Shown: positions 1 to 11,640, counted from the stretch's first letter. The stretch is DNA of 64,000 nt from Papaver somniferum (GCF_003573695.1 NC_039368.1:17302360-17366359), one strand, 5' to 3'. Notes: generated from the letters alone by a model not told the origin. Made by a program: numbers and translations.

Positions 1-585
1 ATATAAATGTAACACTCACTAAATAATCAAAAATTTAAATAATAATGGTTACTAATCTTGAGGTTTTCGTAATGTCAGATCAGGAACGAGATATATAGAG
101 TTTATAATGTTCTCTTCATCCTAGACTTTGTGATTCCTCAAGATATATATCTAAACTCTTGTTTGGTTTGTTTGAATTGTTCTTGAGAGGTGGTCACTTA
201 TCAATAATTTCCAGTTAAGTGACTGTAAGTGTTTCAGATTCGTGAGGTTTGTTGGACTTTGTCTATTGCAAACATATTTTTAAACCTAGACTGAAAAATC
301 AAAAGAGAAATCAAACAGGCTTGTCTGTTAGAGGCAGATAGGTATCAAAATTCTTCACAAAGGTTGAAGTAACTCTTGGGCTAGCTGTAAACGACGCCAT
401 CAAAGGGAATCAAGTGCGTAGAATCTTGCGAGGTTCAAGAGGCGTAAGGAATACGACTGCAGCTGAATTATTTGGTGGCTTAATTTGGTCTCAATTACAT
501 TCCAGTCCGAAGTATGATAGCAGGCTAGTGTCTGCAGCAGCTTAACACAGTTTGGTGTTCAAAGCTGTACGAGGTCCCAGGGTTT
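1..585 (+). repeat. SIRE-like LTR remnant, left part
   Basis: Positions 371-585 follow 6721-6915 of the complete LTR downstream. Shared landmarks in the same order are GGGAATCAAGTGCGTAGA, an 'aggcgtaaggaa' block, ACATTCCAGTCCGAAGT, GGCTAGTGTCTG, GTGTTCAAA and GAGGTCCC. The match stops at about 585 and resumes at about 3838, so the LTR was split by an insertion. It is clearly more diverged than the two LTRs of element 1, so it is an older copy. The left end lies outside the window. No coding sequence is seen. Confidence 0.6.
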
Positions 586-3500
586 TGATAAGTGCTTAAT
601 TATTACATATTTACTACTCAAATTCATATTTATTAGTTCTTTATTTTGTACATATTTAATTTTTTTGATTTGTTTTGCAGTTTAAAAAAAAATAAAGCTC
701 GGTGGACTATAATGCGGTATTCTTCTCGTAAAATGGAGGAAATGAAGTGATTTGATTGAATGAGCTAAGCCCGAAAAGAATAACATGGATAATTATTTCA
801 TTGTTCTATTTATTCGGATATGAGAGTGTGTAAAACATGTCAAGTTGTGTGGTAAACGTGCAAAGTTGTGTGTACAAAGTGTGGAGCCAATTAATTCACA
901 AATATGGCTAATCATGTCGACATCATATTTGAAGATATTTTGGTTATAAAGATTGTATTTAGCAGAAGAACATATTTTCCAAATAAATAAAATAAAGATT
1001 GCATGTGATTAAATGATGACATATTATTTGACGGGTGGTGCATTTATATTGGAGAACTTTATATTATTCGTGACACGTAGCGCATACTCATTGGATGATG
1101 ATGTGGTGGTGCAAATGGACAAGGAAAGTGGTTTCCTTTGAAAGCTATATAGATTGGTGGAAGCAGATGGAAAAAGGTGAGACGGCCAAGAGCCGAGAGC
1201 CAACAATAGTTTTTAGGATTTATTTCTTTTCTTCTTTTAGTTTTTTTCTTTTATCAATAATGAGCAGTTGATTCTCTCCTTTGGGGTTGAAGATGAAGCC
1301 AATTATATCATGTAAGAATTTCTATTAATCTCCAATAAATTATTTCTTTTGGGTTTAAATGTTAATTTAATTTATCTTCATACCAAGCTTCATTCTTAGA
1401 TCATATTGGATAGTCCTTGACTATTGATCTTTAATAAGCGAAGAAGATTATACCATTTTGGTACAACATAAAAGTTGTAATTATTATTTTAATCATAGTA
1501 TATTCCGAGACACGAGTTCAATATTGTCTTGAGTGATAACAAAAATATTTTCTAGAGATGAATTGGGTCTTTTACATGATTAATTCAGTGGAATCCAAAA
1601 ACTCTAGTGTTATTTTATTTTAAATTCGTTTATTTTATCTAAACTAGATCAGTTCCCTTCTATCAATTACATCGACGTAATAGGCAAATGCGAAACAAGC
1701 TGCGCCGCAAGCCCTTTTTGAATTGCAAATCCTATCCTTTTAAAAACAAACTCTCTCGAACCGGGAATCATGACATTACTGTGCATAACTTTATGAACTC
1801 TCTTAAGGAGTCCAACCGCTTCTGGAGCTAAAAAACCAAATGTATCAAAAGTGAAAGGAATAAAAGCGTGTCCATTATCATGATACTTTCTCATGTTTCG
1901 CTATCTTACCTGAGGCAGCCCTCAGTGCTGCTTGCCCGACTGTAAACGTGCCATGTCCAATGCCTACTAATGGAGAAACCCTAGTGAGGTCAACACATGC
2001 GTTTTTTCTATTAACCCACCCAAAAATTAAAACATCTGATGGCCTAAGTGTTGATCTCCCTTCGAGTGGATTAGTCAAAAAGTTGACAAACGCTTCTTTC
2101 TTCGTTGAAATACTGGCTCTCTACAGAACATCATACAGAGCGTCCCTCACATGATCGTGTCTATGTTTAAACCCAGGGTCTACCTTGCAATGAACATCAT
2201 GTTCCCCATAAGTGTCCAAACACCCAGTGATACAAGCAGGACAACGGGTGTCTGGTGGGTATAGGAGGATCATCAATCTGTATTTAAGGATGGTACGGTA
2301 ATCCACGGGTGACATCTTCTGTCCAAGGCCTTCAATCGGAATAGCGAGAAGGAAATCTTGTGCATGCCCTGCTTGCAGACAACCCAAAAGAACTTTTTGT
2401 CTGTTCGACAACTCATAAACTCTGTCCATGCCTTTAATTACTTTACCAAAAAGAGAAGTCGCCAAAGTACTTTGGGCTTTAGTGGGGGCGGTGTCTTTGT
2501 TGGTAAAGCTGCTAAAGTCAAAATCAGGGAGAGTTGCTTGCAACGTTTTCAAAGCCTTGTTGAAATTTTCATCCATGCCATCTACCTTCCCACTCCTCAA
2601 TATATGATCCTATAACCCCCAAGTTTGGACACGTGATTCTACGGAGGCATATTGAGATGCCTCACTAGAAGTGTATATGCCAAGCCCTCCGTATCTAATT
2701 GGTAGTGTAGATAGCCTCCACTGTATCTCTCCAAAAGATGGACCCCCACAAATCATTATACCCTCTATCACCTCTCTCAAGCCTTTATCAAAAATGTCTA
2801 CTGCCTCCACAATGTATTCTGGCTTGCAAATACGAAGTCCAAATAACAGCTAGGAAATACCCATGCAAGCACGTAAAAGAAATAATTCACTCTGAGGATC
2901 ACAGAGCTTTGATAAAATCCGCATCAGCTCTATTGCTTTATCTGCTCTCTTGATGGCAAGGCCCTTCACAAACCCATCATCCAAACTGACTGCTCCTCCC
3001 ATTAATTTAACCCCATTCTCGGGTCTTGAAATTTCGGCAGGAAACACTCCATCCCTTAGCTTCCGTCCATCACAAGAGGGCCAAGAAATTTCTGTTTTCT
3101 TAATATTCAAAATAAGCCCTAATGCTGGCCCTTCCTTCTGAACAACAGTAAGCGCTTTCGCTACCTCTGCCGTGTCACCAATAATATTGTCTTCGTCAAG
3201 GTACCAAGCCTGTAAGTTTAATGTACATTGCTCATTTATTTTCCTTACAAGCTGGTGGAGCACCAAAGCAAATAATAATGGTCCTAGGGGATCGCCTTGT
3301 TGTACCCCTGCAGAAGAGTAGATGTAGTATTCCCCCACATATAACCTTGCGGACTGCCCATGTAGGTATTCTACCCATGGTGATATGGATGGGCATGACT
3401 TACGCACCTCAAAGAGCATAGACGTACGGTCAACAAGGTTGAAAGCATTTGTGAAGTCTACTGTTAACATAGTAAGCCTATCATCCATGTGGTGTTTATT

Positions 3501-3837
3501 GACATACCTGTTCACAGCATGAAGGATTGCCTCCGCGCCCTCAGAAACACCTACCCGGAACTGAAAGTCCTGTAGGTATTATGCCATGTCCTTGCCTACC
3601 CCTTTCATAGCCACTTTGCACGCAAGATGGCGCCAAATCGTTCTAACGGCAATGGGACGGATGCTCTTGTCCGGCTTAAGAAGAGGCGTTAGGGTCATAA
3701 TTTTAATATTTTATTAGTTTTATTAATATTTTTTATTTAGAATTTATTTAGTTATAAATTAAATGTAACAATTTTAGTCCTCGTGGAGTGAACCACATAT
3801 GTATATAGTACTGTCAAACTGACAGCCATGCACTTGC
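586..3837 (+). mobile_element. Candidate solo Ty3/gypsy LTR, itself interrupted
   Basis: The sequence begins TGATAAGTGC and ends near GCACTTGC, an imperfect inverted pair. It lies between two halves of one SIRE-like LTR. GGTTT precedes the start (581-585) and follows the proposed end (3838-3842), which fits a 5-bp TSD. 586-1660 is AT-rich and non-coding with a T-rich 3' part (1230-1400), and the AT-rich style resumes at 3700-3837. The last bases are not the usual CA, so the right edge is uncertain. The family assignment rests on general resemblance to Athila/Tat-type LTRs. Confidence 0.4.
1667..3699 (-). pseudogene. Reverse-transcriptase retroposon with zinc motif and nuclease-like C-terminus (5'-truncated)
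   Basis: Read right to left, this encodes most of a reverse transcriptase and its C-terminal region. The 3516-3699 stretch gives an RT N-terminal block (LKPDKSIRPIAVR) with one TAA stop. 2850-3515 holds motif A (TVDFTNAFN), motif B (GVQQGDPLGPLLF) and motif C, where the expected YLDD reads YLDED. 2610-2810 continues the thumb region (RYGGLGI). 2121-2230 gives a CPAC...DTYGEHDVHC...RHDHVRD zinc-like block. 1878-2078 reads RPSDVLIFGW...ACVDLTRVSPL, which resembles a PD-(D/E)XK restriction-like endonuclease, followed by a conserved tail at 1667-1894. Frameshifts and stops separate the blocks. The order RT, zinc motif, nuclease matches RLE-type non-LTR elements (R2/R4 type), not the APE-type LINEs elsewhere in the window. 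The 5' part is missing. The RT call is secure; the nuclease call is inference. Confidence 0.8.
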
Positions 3838-4130
3838 GGTTTTCCTCGTTAACAAACTTATGGTGTATTGTGTTTTTCCTTTTCATATTATATTTTTTAT
3901 CTTTATACCAGGAATAACACAAGTAGTACATAATTAATCTAGTAGTTTACTTATTGATTGAGATAAATAAACAAGACTTTTTGTTGAATTCGCATATTGA
4001 AAGATAGATTGTAAATTTCATACTTGTTAGAATTCAGATCCTTTTTATTCGGATAAGACTATATTGATCTTGGATATTGATTTTTGAGATTGTCCAAGAA
4101 CTCTCCACACAATCATGTTCATGGACCTTT
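3838..4130 (+). repeat. SIRE-like LTR remnant, right part
   Basis: This continues the LTR that breaks off at 585: TTTCCTCGTTAACAAA, the following ATTATATTT block and a 'cttggatattgatttttgag' stretch parallel 6928-7085 of the intact LTR. It fades out after about 4130. The short ORF at 4115-4324 is not recognised and is probably chance. Confidence 0.55.
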
Positions 4131-4384
4131 GGTCTAAACATATTAGTTGTGGAAGAGAAAGAAAAAATTTATATACAATCTTCTTCAAGGGTCTTTTCTT
4201 TTACCTACTTATGATTGTATTAAGTTTTGTCCATACAAGTTGTCGAACGAAAAAGTTGGCAATGCACTTGTGTAAATGGGTAAAAACTGATTCTGGTGAA
4301 AAGGGTAAAAGTGGGGTAGATTGATGAGAAAGGAGTCTAAATCCTAAACAAATATACTGTATGGAAGTACTTTGAGTTTGAGAG

Positions 4385-4665
4385 ACTAATCTGTAGGCCC
4401 TCTGGCCTAAACCAAGAAATGGTCGCCAGACTCAAGTCGGTCAAAAAAGACGGAGAACAGTTGGTCTTAAGGAGGGAAGCAGAGGAAATGTTGAGATCAG
4501 AGTGTTAGACTATGTAAGGTGTGGTTGTTGTGTATGACTGACTGTACATGATGAGTTCTCAAAGTATGATTGAGAGAAGGCTTCTGTGTAAATCAGACAA
4601 TCGACTTATGCATTCTGAATGTTCTGATTTGAATAAATTGAAGAATATATTTTGCAGAGTCATGA
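4385..4665 (+). repeat. Gypsy LTR fragment, family of the 27085-30405 LTR
   Basis: CCTAAACCAAGA followed by 'atggtcg', a 'gagggaagc' block and 'gatcagtg'-like text matches 27155-27270 in order and spacing. No ends can be set. It lies just upstream of element 1, whose 5' TSD is at 4763-4767. Confidence 0.45.
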
Positions 4666-4767
4666 TAAGTGCTTTATTTACATGATTTGCATGCTTGTTT
4701 TAGTTGGATTTCTTGCATGTAATTCTTGTATTACTCTTGTTTTATATCTTATTTATTTACTCAGGTG

Positions 4768-7299
4768 TGTTAGAGCATTGCTCAGTCGAACTTGCAAGCA
4801 TTGCTATCTCAAGCATGTTTTTCAAGTTTAGTTGTCAAAACTATAAGTCTTGATTTCTAGTATACTTATATCTAAGTCTCGGATTAGGATAGAAAGTGTA
4901 GTTGAGGATTAGACTTCATGGCGTTCATTGATTGAAGACGAAGAACTACTAGGAGGAGCTTGTGGAACTTCATCAACAAAAGGTATGTGGAGACTTGGAC
5001 TCATCTATCACTCAAAAGTCTATATACTCTATCTCCTATTTGAGACAAAAGTCGTATAGCTATATCGACTTCAATTATGCGCATTTGATATTTCGAGCTG
5101 AGTTTAACTCGCTTACATATTTCTCGAAATATGTGTTAGTAAGCTTTCTCTTTAACCAAGTTCATCTTATATTCTTGACGAAATTCAAAAGATGATCATG
5201 TGAAAATCGCCTTGTGACATCTTACATGATTTGTATGAGACAGTCATTTGATGTAGACTCAGAATATTTCGTATTGATCATTCTATCACTTGAAAATTGC
5301 TTTGAAGCTAATAGTTGGTGTGATACACCTATTCCCGTCTTCCGAGAATGTTTCAATGATTGAAATGGGAGTTTAGAACGATTAACCATGACTGGATATA
5401 AACACATTATGCATACTTGCATATGTGTAGTCCAAGACTGGTAATCTAGTTTGCATACCCGTATGCGTACTGGTTGGTCAGGTGAAGTCCGGGAGCCATA
5501 GTATGCATACCCGTATGGGTACTGGCGAAGTCAGTTGAAGTCCGGGAACTTTAGTATGTGTACCCGTACGCACACTATATTCAACTGAGTTCGGATGTGA
5601 ATGACAGTATGCGTACCTGTTTGCATACTGGCGAACACAGTCCAAGTCCGGCTACTTAGGTATGTGTACCCGTTTGCATACTTGAGTAGGTTATGTTCTA
5701 AAATTGGTTTGTTCATAAACTAATACATTTATATATTAAGGAATGCAATCTTTTGCGAACCATGGATATAATGTTCATGAATTGATTCGAGTGAATTAAA
5801 ATCGATTTTGCTTCAATTGTGACTTGTATACTTCTATAAGAATATAAACAATTGAACAACTCTAGAACTAGTTTCATTTGAGTCATTTGAACTAGTTATG
5901 GTTAAGATGAATATGGTTGATATGAAAGTTCTCACATGGATAACTTCGGTTAACTATTGTTGAGCCAACAAAGGTGTACACGTTTAGGTACGGTTACTCA
6001 TATCTAAATGAAGTCACTTTTTATTTGTGTGAAACAAGCTAAGTTCGATCTAACGGTTGAAAGATATTACCTTGAGTGCAATCAGTTTTTCATCTAACGG
6101 TAAATATTGAATGCTTTATTACCAAGGTAGCATTGATTGCAAACCTTGATTTGAAGACTATATAAGGGAGAACTCTAGAAACTGGGAAACCTAATCCCCA
6201 CACCTCATGTGTGATACTAGTTGAGACTAGAGTCGATTCTCCTTTAACCTTAGGTTTTTCCAAACCCTGTAGGTTAACGACTTGAAAAATTCATTGGGAT
6301 TATGAATCCAGACCAACTATTTTATCTGTACTTACGTGTTTTGATCTTGCTGTTTTATATCGTGATTGAGTACTATATTCTTTAAGATTAGCTCGAGATT
6401 TAATCTCCGATAGGTAAGATAAAAAGTAGTCGCAAACATCTTCCTCTCATCGTTTGTGATTCCACAATATCTTGTTTCGCTACCATACGATTAATATTAT
6501 TGTGAGGTGATTGATATTTCTAGGTTGTTCTTTGGGAATATAAGTCCGGTATATCAATTGGTTCATGTTCACCTTGATTTATCAAAATACGGAACAAAAA
6601 CTCATAGGTATATCTGTGGGAGACATATTTATCTATTCAATAGACTTTTCTATGTGAGACAGATTGGTTTATCAAATTTTCTAATTTGGGTCGTACCAAC
6701 TCTTAGTTGTTGGTGAGATCAGCTAAGGGAATCAAGTGCGTAGAGTCATGTTTGGATTTAGAGACGTAAGGAGCGCAACTGTACCTTGATCAGTGTGAGA
6801 ATGGTTAGGTCTCAACTACATTCCAATCTGAAGTTAACTTGGAGTAGGCTAGTGTCTGTAGCGTCTTAATATAGTGTGGTGTTCAAATCTGGACTAGGTC
6901 CCGAGGTTTTTCTGCATTTGCGGTTTCCTCGTTAACAAAATTTCTGGTGTCTGTGTTATTTCTTTTCCGCATTATATTTGTTTATATAATTGAAATATCA
7001 CAGGTTATGCGTAAGTTCAATCAATTATGAATCCAACCTTTGGTTGTTTCTTAAATTGATTGACACTTGGATATTGGTTTTTGATACCGTCCAAGTTATT
7101 TCTTATATTCAATCGGGCTCACAAATTCCTATTTGTTTGATTGCAGATTGAATTGAGAAATTGAGATATAACTCTTTGATATACTTTCTTAAGATTGAGT
7201 CTGACTGTCTAGTTGATTCTCTTGAAAGTATATTGGAGTTAGTCCTTACTGATTGCTAAGCGAAATATTCGATGTGGTTGTTAGACCCCCGCTTTTTCA
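4768..7299 (+). repeat. 5' LTR of element 1
   Basis: 2532 bp, TG...CA. Contains an array of GTATGCGTACC/GCATACCCG palindromic motifs at 5435-5690 in the upstream (U3-like) part and a TATA-like TATATAAG at 6159-6166, which is the likely promoter. The short ORFs inside (4962-5195, 6507-6716 and others) recur in the 3' LTR and look non-coding. Confidence 0.92.
6159..6166 (+). promoter_or_regulatory. LTR TATA box, element 1
   Basis: TATATAAG followed by GGAG, in a G/C-enriched context, kept at 12940-12947 in the 3' LTR. Initiation would be expected about 30 bp downstream. Confidence 0.5.
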
Positions 7300-7301
7300 A
7301 T

Positions 7302-7313
7302 TGGTATCAGAGC
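7302..7313 (+). other. Primer-binding site (tRNA-iMet), element 1
   Basis: TGGTATCAGAGC, the standard plant initiator-tRNA-Met complement, begins 3 bp after the end of the 5' LTR. It fixes the element's polarity and the LTR edge. Confidence 0.9.
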
Positions 7314-7332
7314 AGGCAAACACGTTTAAGAC

Positions 7333-7960
7333 GGATTAGATTCCAAGCCATAAAAGAATGTTACTGGTCAGGTCCTAAGATAGGTTATGTATTGTTTTGC
7401 TGTGATGGTGCTGCAGCTGGTAATCCTTCCATGGCAGGCTTTAGTATCATAGCAAGAGGTTGTAACTGTGAAGTGATAGGGACTGTATCGGAGGATTGGG
7501 AATAACCACTTATTATATAGAAGAAACTCTGGCAGTTATATAGGCCATTGAATGTGTGGTTAAACTTCAGTGTAGCAAGATTATTATTAGGTCTGATTCA
7601 AAAACTGTTGTAGAAGACTTTATTGAAGGTGCAGTGGCCTGGTGCTTCAAATCAAGATGGCAAAAAGCTTGCAAGGCTTTGACTGAGATACATTATGAGC
7701 ACTGCTACAGAGAACTCAATTTCACAGCTGATGATTTGGACAAAATGGGAGCAAAGTTACAAATGGGAGAAGTCATACAACATGTTGGAAGACCTGCTAA
7801 TTTGATACAAGTGAAAATGTCAAATAGGAAATACTACATATTCTGTTAGTAATTTAGTTCTTCTGTAATTTCTTTTATCTTTAATTTCTGTTTCCTCCTT
7901 TTGTAAACTATTTTATCTTTTCTTATTAATAAAATTGGGTGCTTAAGCAAAAAAAAAAAT
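7333..7960 (+). mobile_element. 5'-truncated LINE nested in element 1
   Basis: A 628-bp insertion ending in an 11-A tail plus T. GTTTAAGAC occurs immediately before it (7324-7332) and after it (7961-7969), a perfect 9-bp TSD. If it is removed, the element 1 leader (GGCAAACACGTTTAAGACC) becomes continuous and matches the corresponding leader of element 2. It carries the 3' end of LINE ORF2 (RNase H-like) and a short 3' UTR with AATAAAATT. Confidence 0.88.
7373..7849 (+). pseudogene. LINE ORF2 C-terminal RNase H-like domain, broken
   Basis: The first segment (about 7373-7505) gives YVLFCCDGAAAGNPSMAGF, the first beta strands and catalytic Asp of the RVT_3 RNase H family. The second (7556-7849) gives KIIIRSDSKTVVEDF, holding another catalytic Asp, then an 'ELNFTADDLDKMGAKL' tail resembling the family's N-x-x-AD-x-LAK ending. 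Between them a stop (TAG near 7540) and a frameshift break the frame at the position of the expected AE-x-x-A helix. The family cleaves the RNA strand of RNA-DNA hybrids during retrotransposition. This copy is dead because it is 5'-truncated and interrupted. Confidence 0.8.
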
Positions 7961-8002
7961 GTTTAAGACCTTACAAGTCTGTATTTGTAGCAATCCGACT
8001 CT

Positions 8003-9568
8003 ATGGACAGAGGTGCTATCTCTATAAACGTATTACCAGTCTTCGATGTCTCAAATTACTCATGGTGGAAAACTGCTATGCGTGCCTTTCTTCAAGTGCG
8101 TGATTTTCAAACATGGGTTTATGTTGTTACTGGATATGATCCTCCAATGGTTACAATAGACGGTGCCTCTATTGCAAAGGATATTGGTAGATACGAACCT
8201 AACGAGATTCTTGCTGCAAAGCAAAATTCTGATGGTTTAAATGCTATCATACATGCCATTACCCCAGATCTTCATCATCATGTGACTACGTGCACTAAGT
8301 CTAAAGGTGCCTGGGATATCTTAGAAACTGTTTTCGAAGGAAATTCCTCTGAGAAAGAAGCTAGGCTTCAAAACCTATATTCTGAATGGGAAAACCTTTG
8401 TATGGATGATAAAAATTTATTTGATGAGTTTAATCAAAACGTGTATGAATTGTTAATACATCTTTTGCCTTGGGTAAGACTATTCCTGAAAAGGACATTG
8501 TGATGAAAATTCTTAGATCAGTGCCAGCCAAATACGACTCTAAGAAACATGTCATCGTTGAAGGAAATAAACTTAATACTTTCTCCAGAAATAATCTGGT
8601 TGGGAAGTTAAAGATATTTGATCATGAGCATGTATCCAAATCTGGAAAGGATATTGCTTTCAAAGCACAAAAGAACACTAAATTACTTGATAAAAGTAAA
8701 AGTGTTGGCATCTCTGAAGATGATTCCTCTGAGACTGAATCATCAGATGAAGATCTTGACAAGTCAGTCTCTTTGATCACAAAACAGTTTAGAGATCTTG
8801 TTTTGAAGAGAAGTAAACGGTTCACTAGAGATAATCCTAAGTCATCAGTTAAACCTCATAATCGTGTTCCTCCTAAAAACAGAGATACTGACGATACTGA
8901 TGACGAGGATATGCCACAGTGCTTCAAGTGTAAAGATTTTGGTCATTTTGCAAATGAGTGTCCAAATCGTAGAAAATACACTGGAAACAAAGGTCTTGCT
9001 GCAACTCTTGATGAAATGTCTGATCACTATGATTCTAATGAAGACAAAAAATCAAGTGTTGCACTCCTCTGTGAAAATATTGATTTTGATAATTGTAAAA
9101 ATACGTACATCAATCTCGATATTCTTCCGGGAGAAACTTCAACCACTTTGGAGGATATAATGAATTTCTCTTTGTCTACTGGAAATTCTATTTCTAATTT
9201 TTCAAGTTCTACCGTATGTTTAACAGCTTGCATTACTATGGCGTCTGAACCATTCTCTATATTCACATGTTATTATTATACTCTCAAGGTTCATGAACTC
9301 TCCGATTGTTTCAAGTACAAACATAAGATAAAGATATGTCAATAAACTTTAACGAAGAGCAAATCGATTAGCAAATAAACTCAAATTTGTTCATAAGTCG
9401 TCTGAGGTATGTAAACTTATCTCTTCTCCGAACAAGTTAATTTTCAAAGAAAAGATTAGACCTCTAGAGAAAAGAATACGGTTTAAACAGTATGTTAATC
9501 AGGGTTCTAAGAATTCCATTCAAGAAGATTACGGTGGACAAATTATTGTTCACCCAAGCACAACTTAA
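8003..9568 (+). pseudogene. gag: Ty1/copia gag of element 1
   Basis: Starts at ATG 8003 about 30 bp after the LINE insertion. Residues 1-150 carry the copia gag core (NYSWWKTAMRAFL, DFQTWVYVVTGY, GAWDILETVFEG). A frameshift near 8455-8475 moves the frame to 8470-9345, where FALGKTIPEKD resumes the capsid C-terminus. This is followed by an acidic, serine-rich stretch and a CCHC zinc knuckle CFKCKDFGHFANEC at about 8920-8960. After the stop at 9345 the frame shifts again and stays open to the TAA at 9566-9568. Gag packages element RNA in virus-like particles. At least two frameshifts make this copy non-functional. The minus-strand copy at about 36003-37710 is its counterpart in element 2. No protease, integrase or RT follows. 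Confidence 0.85.
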
Positions 9569-9947
9569 TTATGTTGATTGTGCATCTCGTCTCATGTGCC
9601 TGGTTCAAAAAAGACAAGGGTTCGCACACCTCAGGCTTTAGGAAAAGAGAAAAGTTTTTTTGTTTTGTTTCTTTTTCTTTTTGGTTTCGTATTCGCCGGT
9701 TTGGAATTCTTTCATCTTTTCTTATCTAATTGATTGTTGAAAAGGATTTCCCTGTTTGATTCATAAAAGAGGGTTAGTATCGACAATTCTGCCCTCTCAA
9801 GGGTTGTGAGTTGTGCGTACGTGAATTTTTTGTTGTTTAAAGGTTCTGTAACCCTACATTCCTCTTTCCTTCTCTAGAAACTCTTTTTATCATAAGATTG
9901 CTTGTTGAGATTGATTTGTGATTTCCTCCCACAATCTCATACTTGTA
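9569..9947 (+). other. Element 1 spacer at the position where pol should be
   Basis: In complete SIRE elements gag is followed by about 4 kb of pol. Here only about 380 bp of T-rich, stop-filled sequence separates gag from the downstream ORF. I found no integrase HHCC or DD35E, no YVDD and no RNase H motif in any frame. Confidence 0.6.
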
Positions 9948-10394
9948 TGGAGACTCCAAGCATTATATTCCTTGATGAAAAAGATGTTAATATGATTGTT
10001 AAGCCAAATCATGAAGGAAAAAGATAAATATCCTTACCTCGAACTTTGAAAAGAAAAAGAAGGAATGTGAGGAAGCCAAGAGCTGTTCCTTCAAATTATC
10101 AGAAGTTTTCTGGTGTTCTTGAAGAGTTGAAGGAAACAAGAAAGGAGATTCTTCAAATAAAGACTATTGTTTTTAGAACTCTAGACATTCAGAAGGCCCT
10201 GGTTCGGCATCAGTCAAGAAGGTTTTGTTGGAATTGACTGCTATGTTCCAATGGATGTTGACGACAAGGAGTTCGGGGACGATAATTTTTTTTCAGAGGT
10301 CTCAATGTCTAGAAAACTTCTTATGCGAATTTATTCTTGTGCTTTAAGAAGGATAACTAGGGTTTGGAATAACAGTTATTGTGAGTACACATAG
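9948..10394 (+). pseudogene. Small ORF in env position of element 1
   Basis: ATG 9948 opens METPSIIFLDEKDVNMIVK, then a stop at about 10026. The frame at 10046-10237 is strongly basic (KRKRRNVRKPR) followed by a heptad-like helix (VLEELKETRKEILQIKTIV). A shift near 10225 leads to an acidic segment (DCYVPMDVDDKEFGDDNFF) that runs to about 10394. A basic head, coiled coil and acidic tail suggest a nucleic-acid or protein-binding accessory protein. Its place downstream of the pol position is where SIRE elements carry their extra 'env-like' ORF. I saw no signal peptide or membrane segment, so I do not call it an envelope protein. Confidence 0.45.
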
Positions 10395-11640
10395 GTATTG
10401 ACAAAGTTTTTCATCTTGCAATGTTTTTAGATTTATTTATTTAAATTCTAAAGTTTATTTGAAAGATGTTTTTGCAATATTAATCTTTATGGTTTTGTAT
10501 ATTGCAACTTGTTATTGGATATGCGTGTTTGTGTCCGTGAACTGTGATTGTCCCATATTTTGCTCAAAAGTTAAGTCTATCATATGTCTTTATTGATAGA
10601 AGATAGAATGAACTTTTGACAATAAAAGTTAAGCCTATTATGCCATTTTGCAAATATTGATGAAGATAGGATGAATTTCTGTCTGCAAAGATTAAGTCTA
10701 TTATATGTCTTTATGCAAATATTGATGAAAAATAGAATGAATCTTTGAATATTCCGTATTATTGGTCTTTCCCTGATCCACATCTTTGTGTAAATACTGT
10801 GCGTCTCCGTAAGTTCTCTTATGTGACCATTTCCGATTAAATTAATCATGAGTTCTCTTGTGGTTAATTTAATTGAGTTTTCTAGATACAAATTCATATT
10901 TCATGTGGTTTGTTAATGTCCAAAGAAATCCTTATTTTCTTGTAAAAGTAAGGTCGCTCTCGTTGTTCTTTTGGGAATGACATTTTATGGGGGAGAGTTC
11001 TTAATTGAACTTGTGCTTAATTGCTAAATCTTTGTGGGGAGTGCGGCTGTGGAATATTGTAGCAGTTTTCTTGTATCTTTATTAACTCCTTGATGAATGC
11101 ATTTAGTTTCAACTGTATGATTGGATCTAAACAAAGTTGATATATATTTCTTTTGGTCATGAAGTATCTCCATGAGAATTTCATTAGGATCCCACTAGTT
11201 TTCGTACCTTTTCCAATTTATATTGACAAAAATGGAGAGAATTAATGTGTAGTTCACACTACAAATACATATGGTTTACGGATCATTATGTAAGGGGGAG
11301 TCGTTTTCATGTGAGATGAAGTATTGACTAAGGGGGATTGATACATATCACCATAGTATTGTTGTCAAAGTTGTGATACAATTGGACTTTAATGATGTGT
11401 AATAGTACTATGGCACCGTATAACAATGATTCAGAGTAACTATTTTCTCATTGTTATGGATACAGATCTTCAACAACGATGATGCTGAGTGAACACTTTC
11501 AGAATCACTGGAGTATTTGGAAGTGACGAAGATTTCGAGTAATGTTGAAGAACCAAGGAAATCAAGCATTTGGATGAGAAGTTACAAAGTTTATTTATTT
11601 TATAATCCATATGTATTGATAGTTTTATCACTAAAATTGA
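10395..11640 (+). other. Element 1 non-coding 3' internal region
   Basis: About 1.2 kb of AT-rich sequence with no supportable ORF. A short repeat recurs at 10573-10745: AAGTCTATYATATGTCTTTAT with 'agatagaatgaa', three units of 60-75 bp. Near 11300 'aagggggag' precedes the final purine tract, so it may be a second (central-type) purine tract. Confidence 0.5.

Noticed and set aside
2358..3421. Plus-strand ORFs across the retroposon
   Set aside because: Antisense to the reverse transcriptase frames.
4115..4324. 69-residue ORF with a hydrophobic segment
   Set aside because: Lies at the end of an LTR remnant and next to an LTR fragment; no family features.
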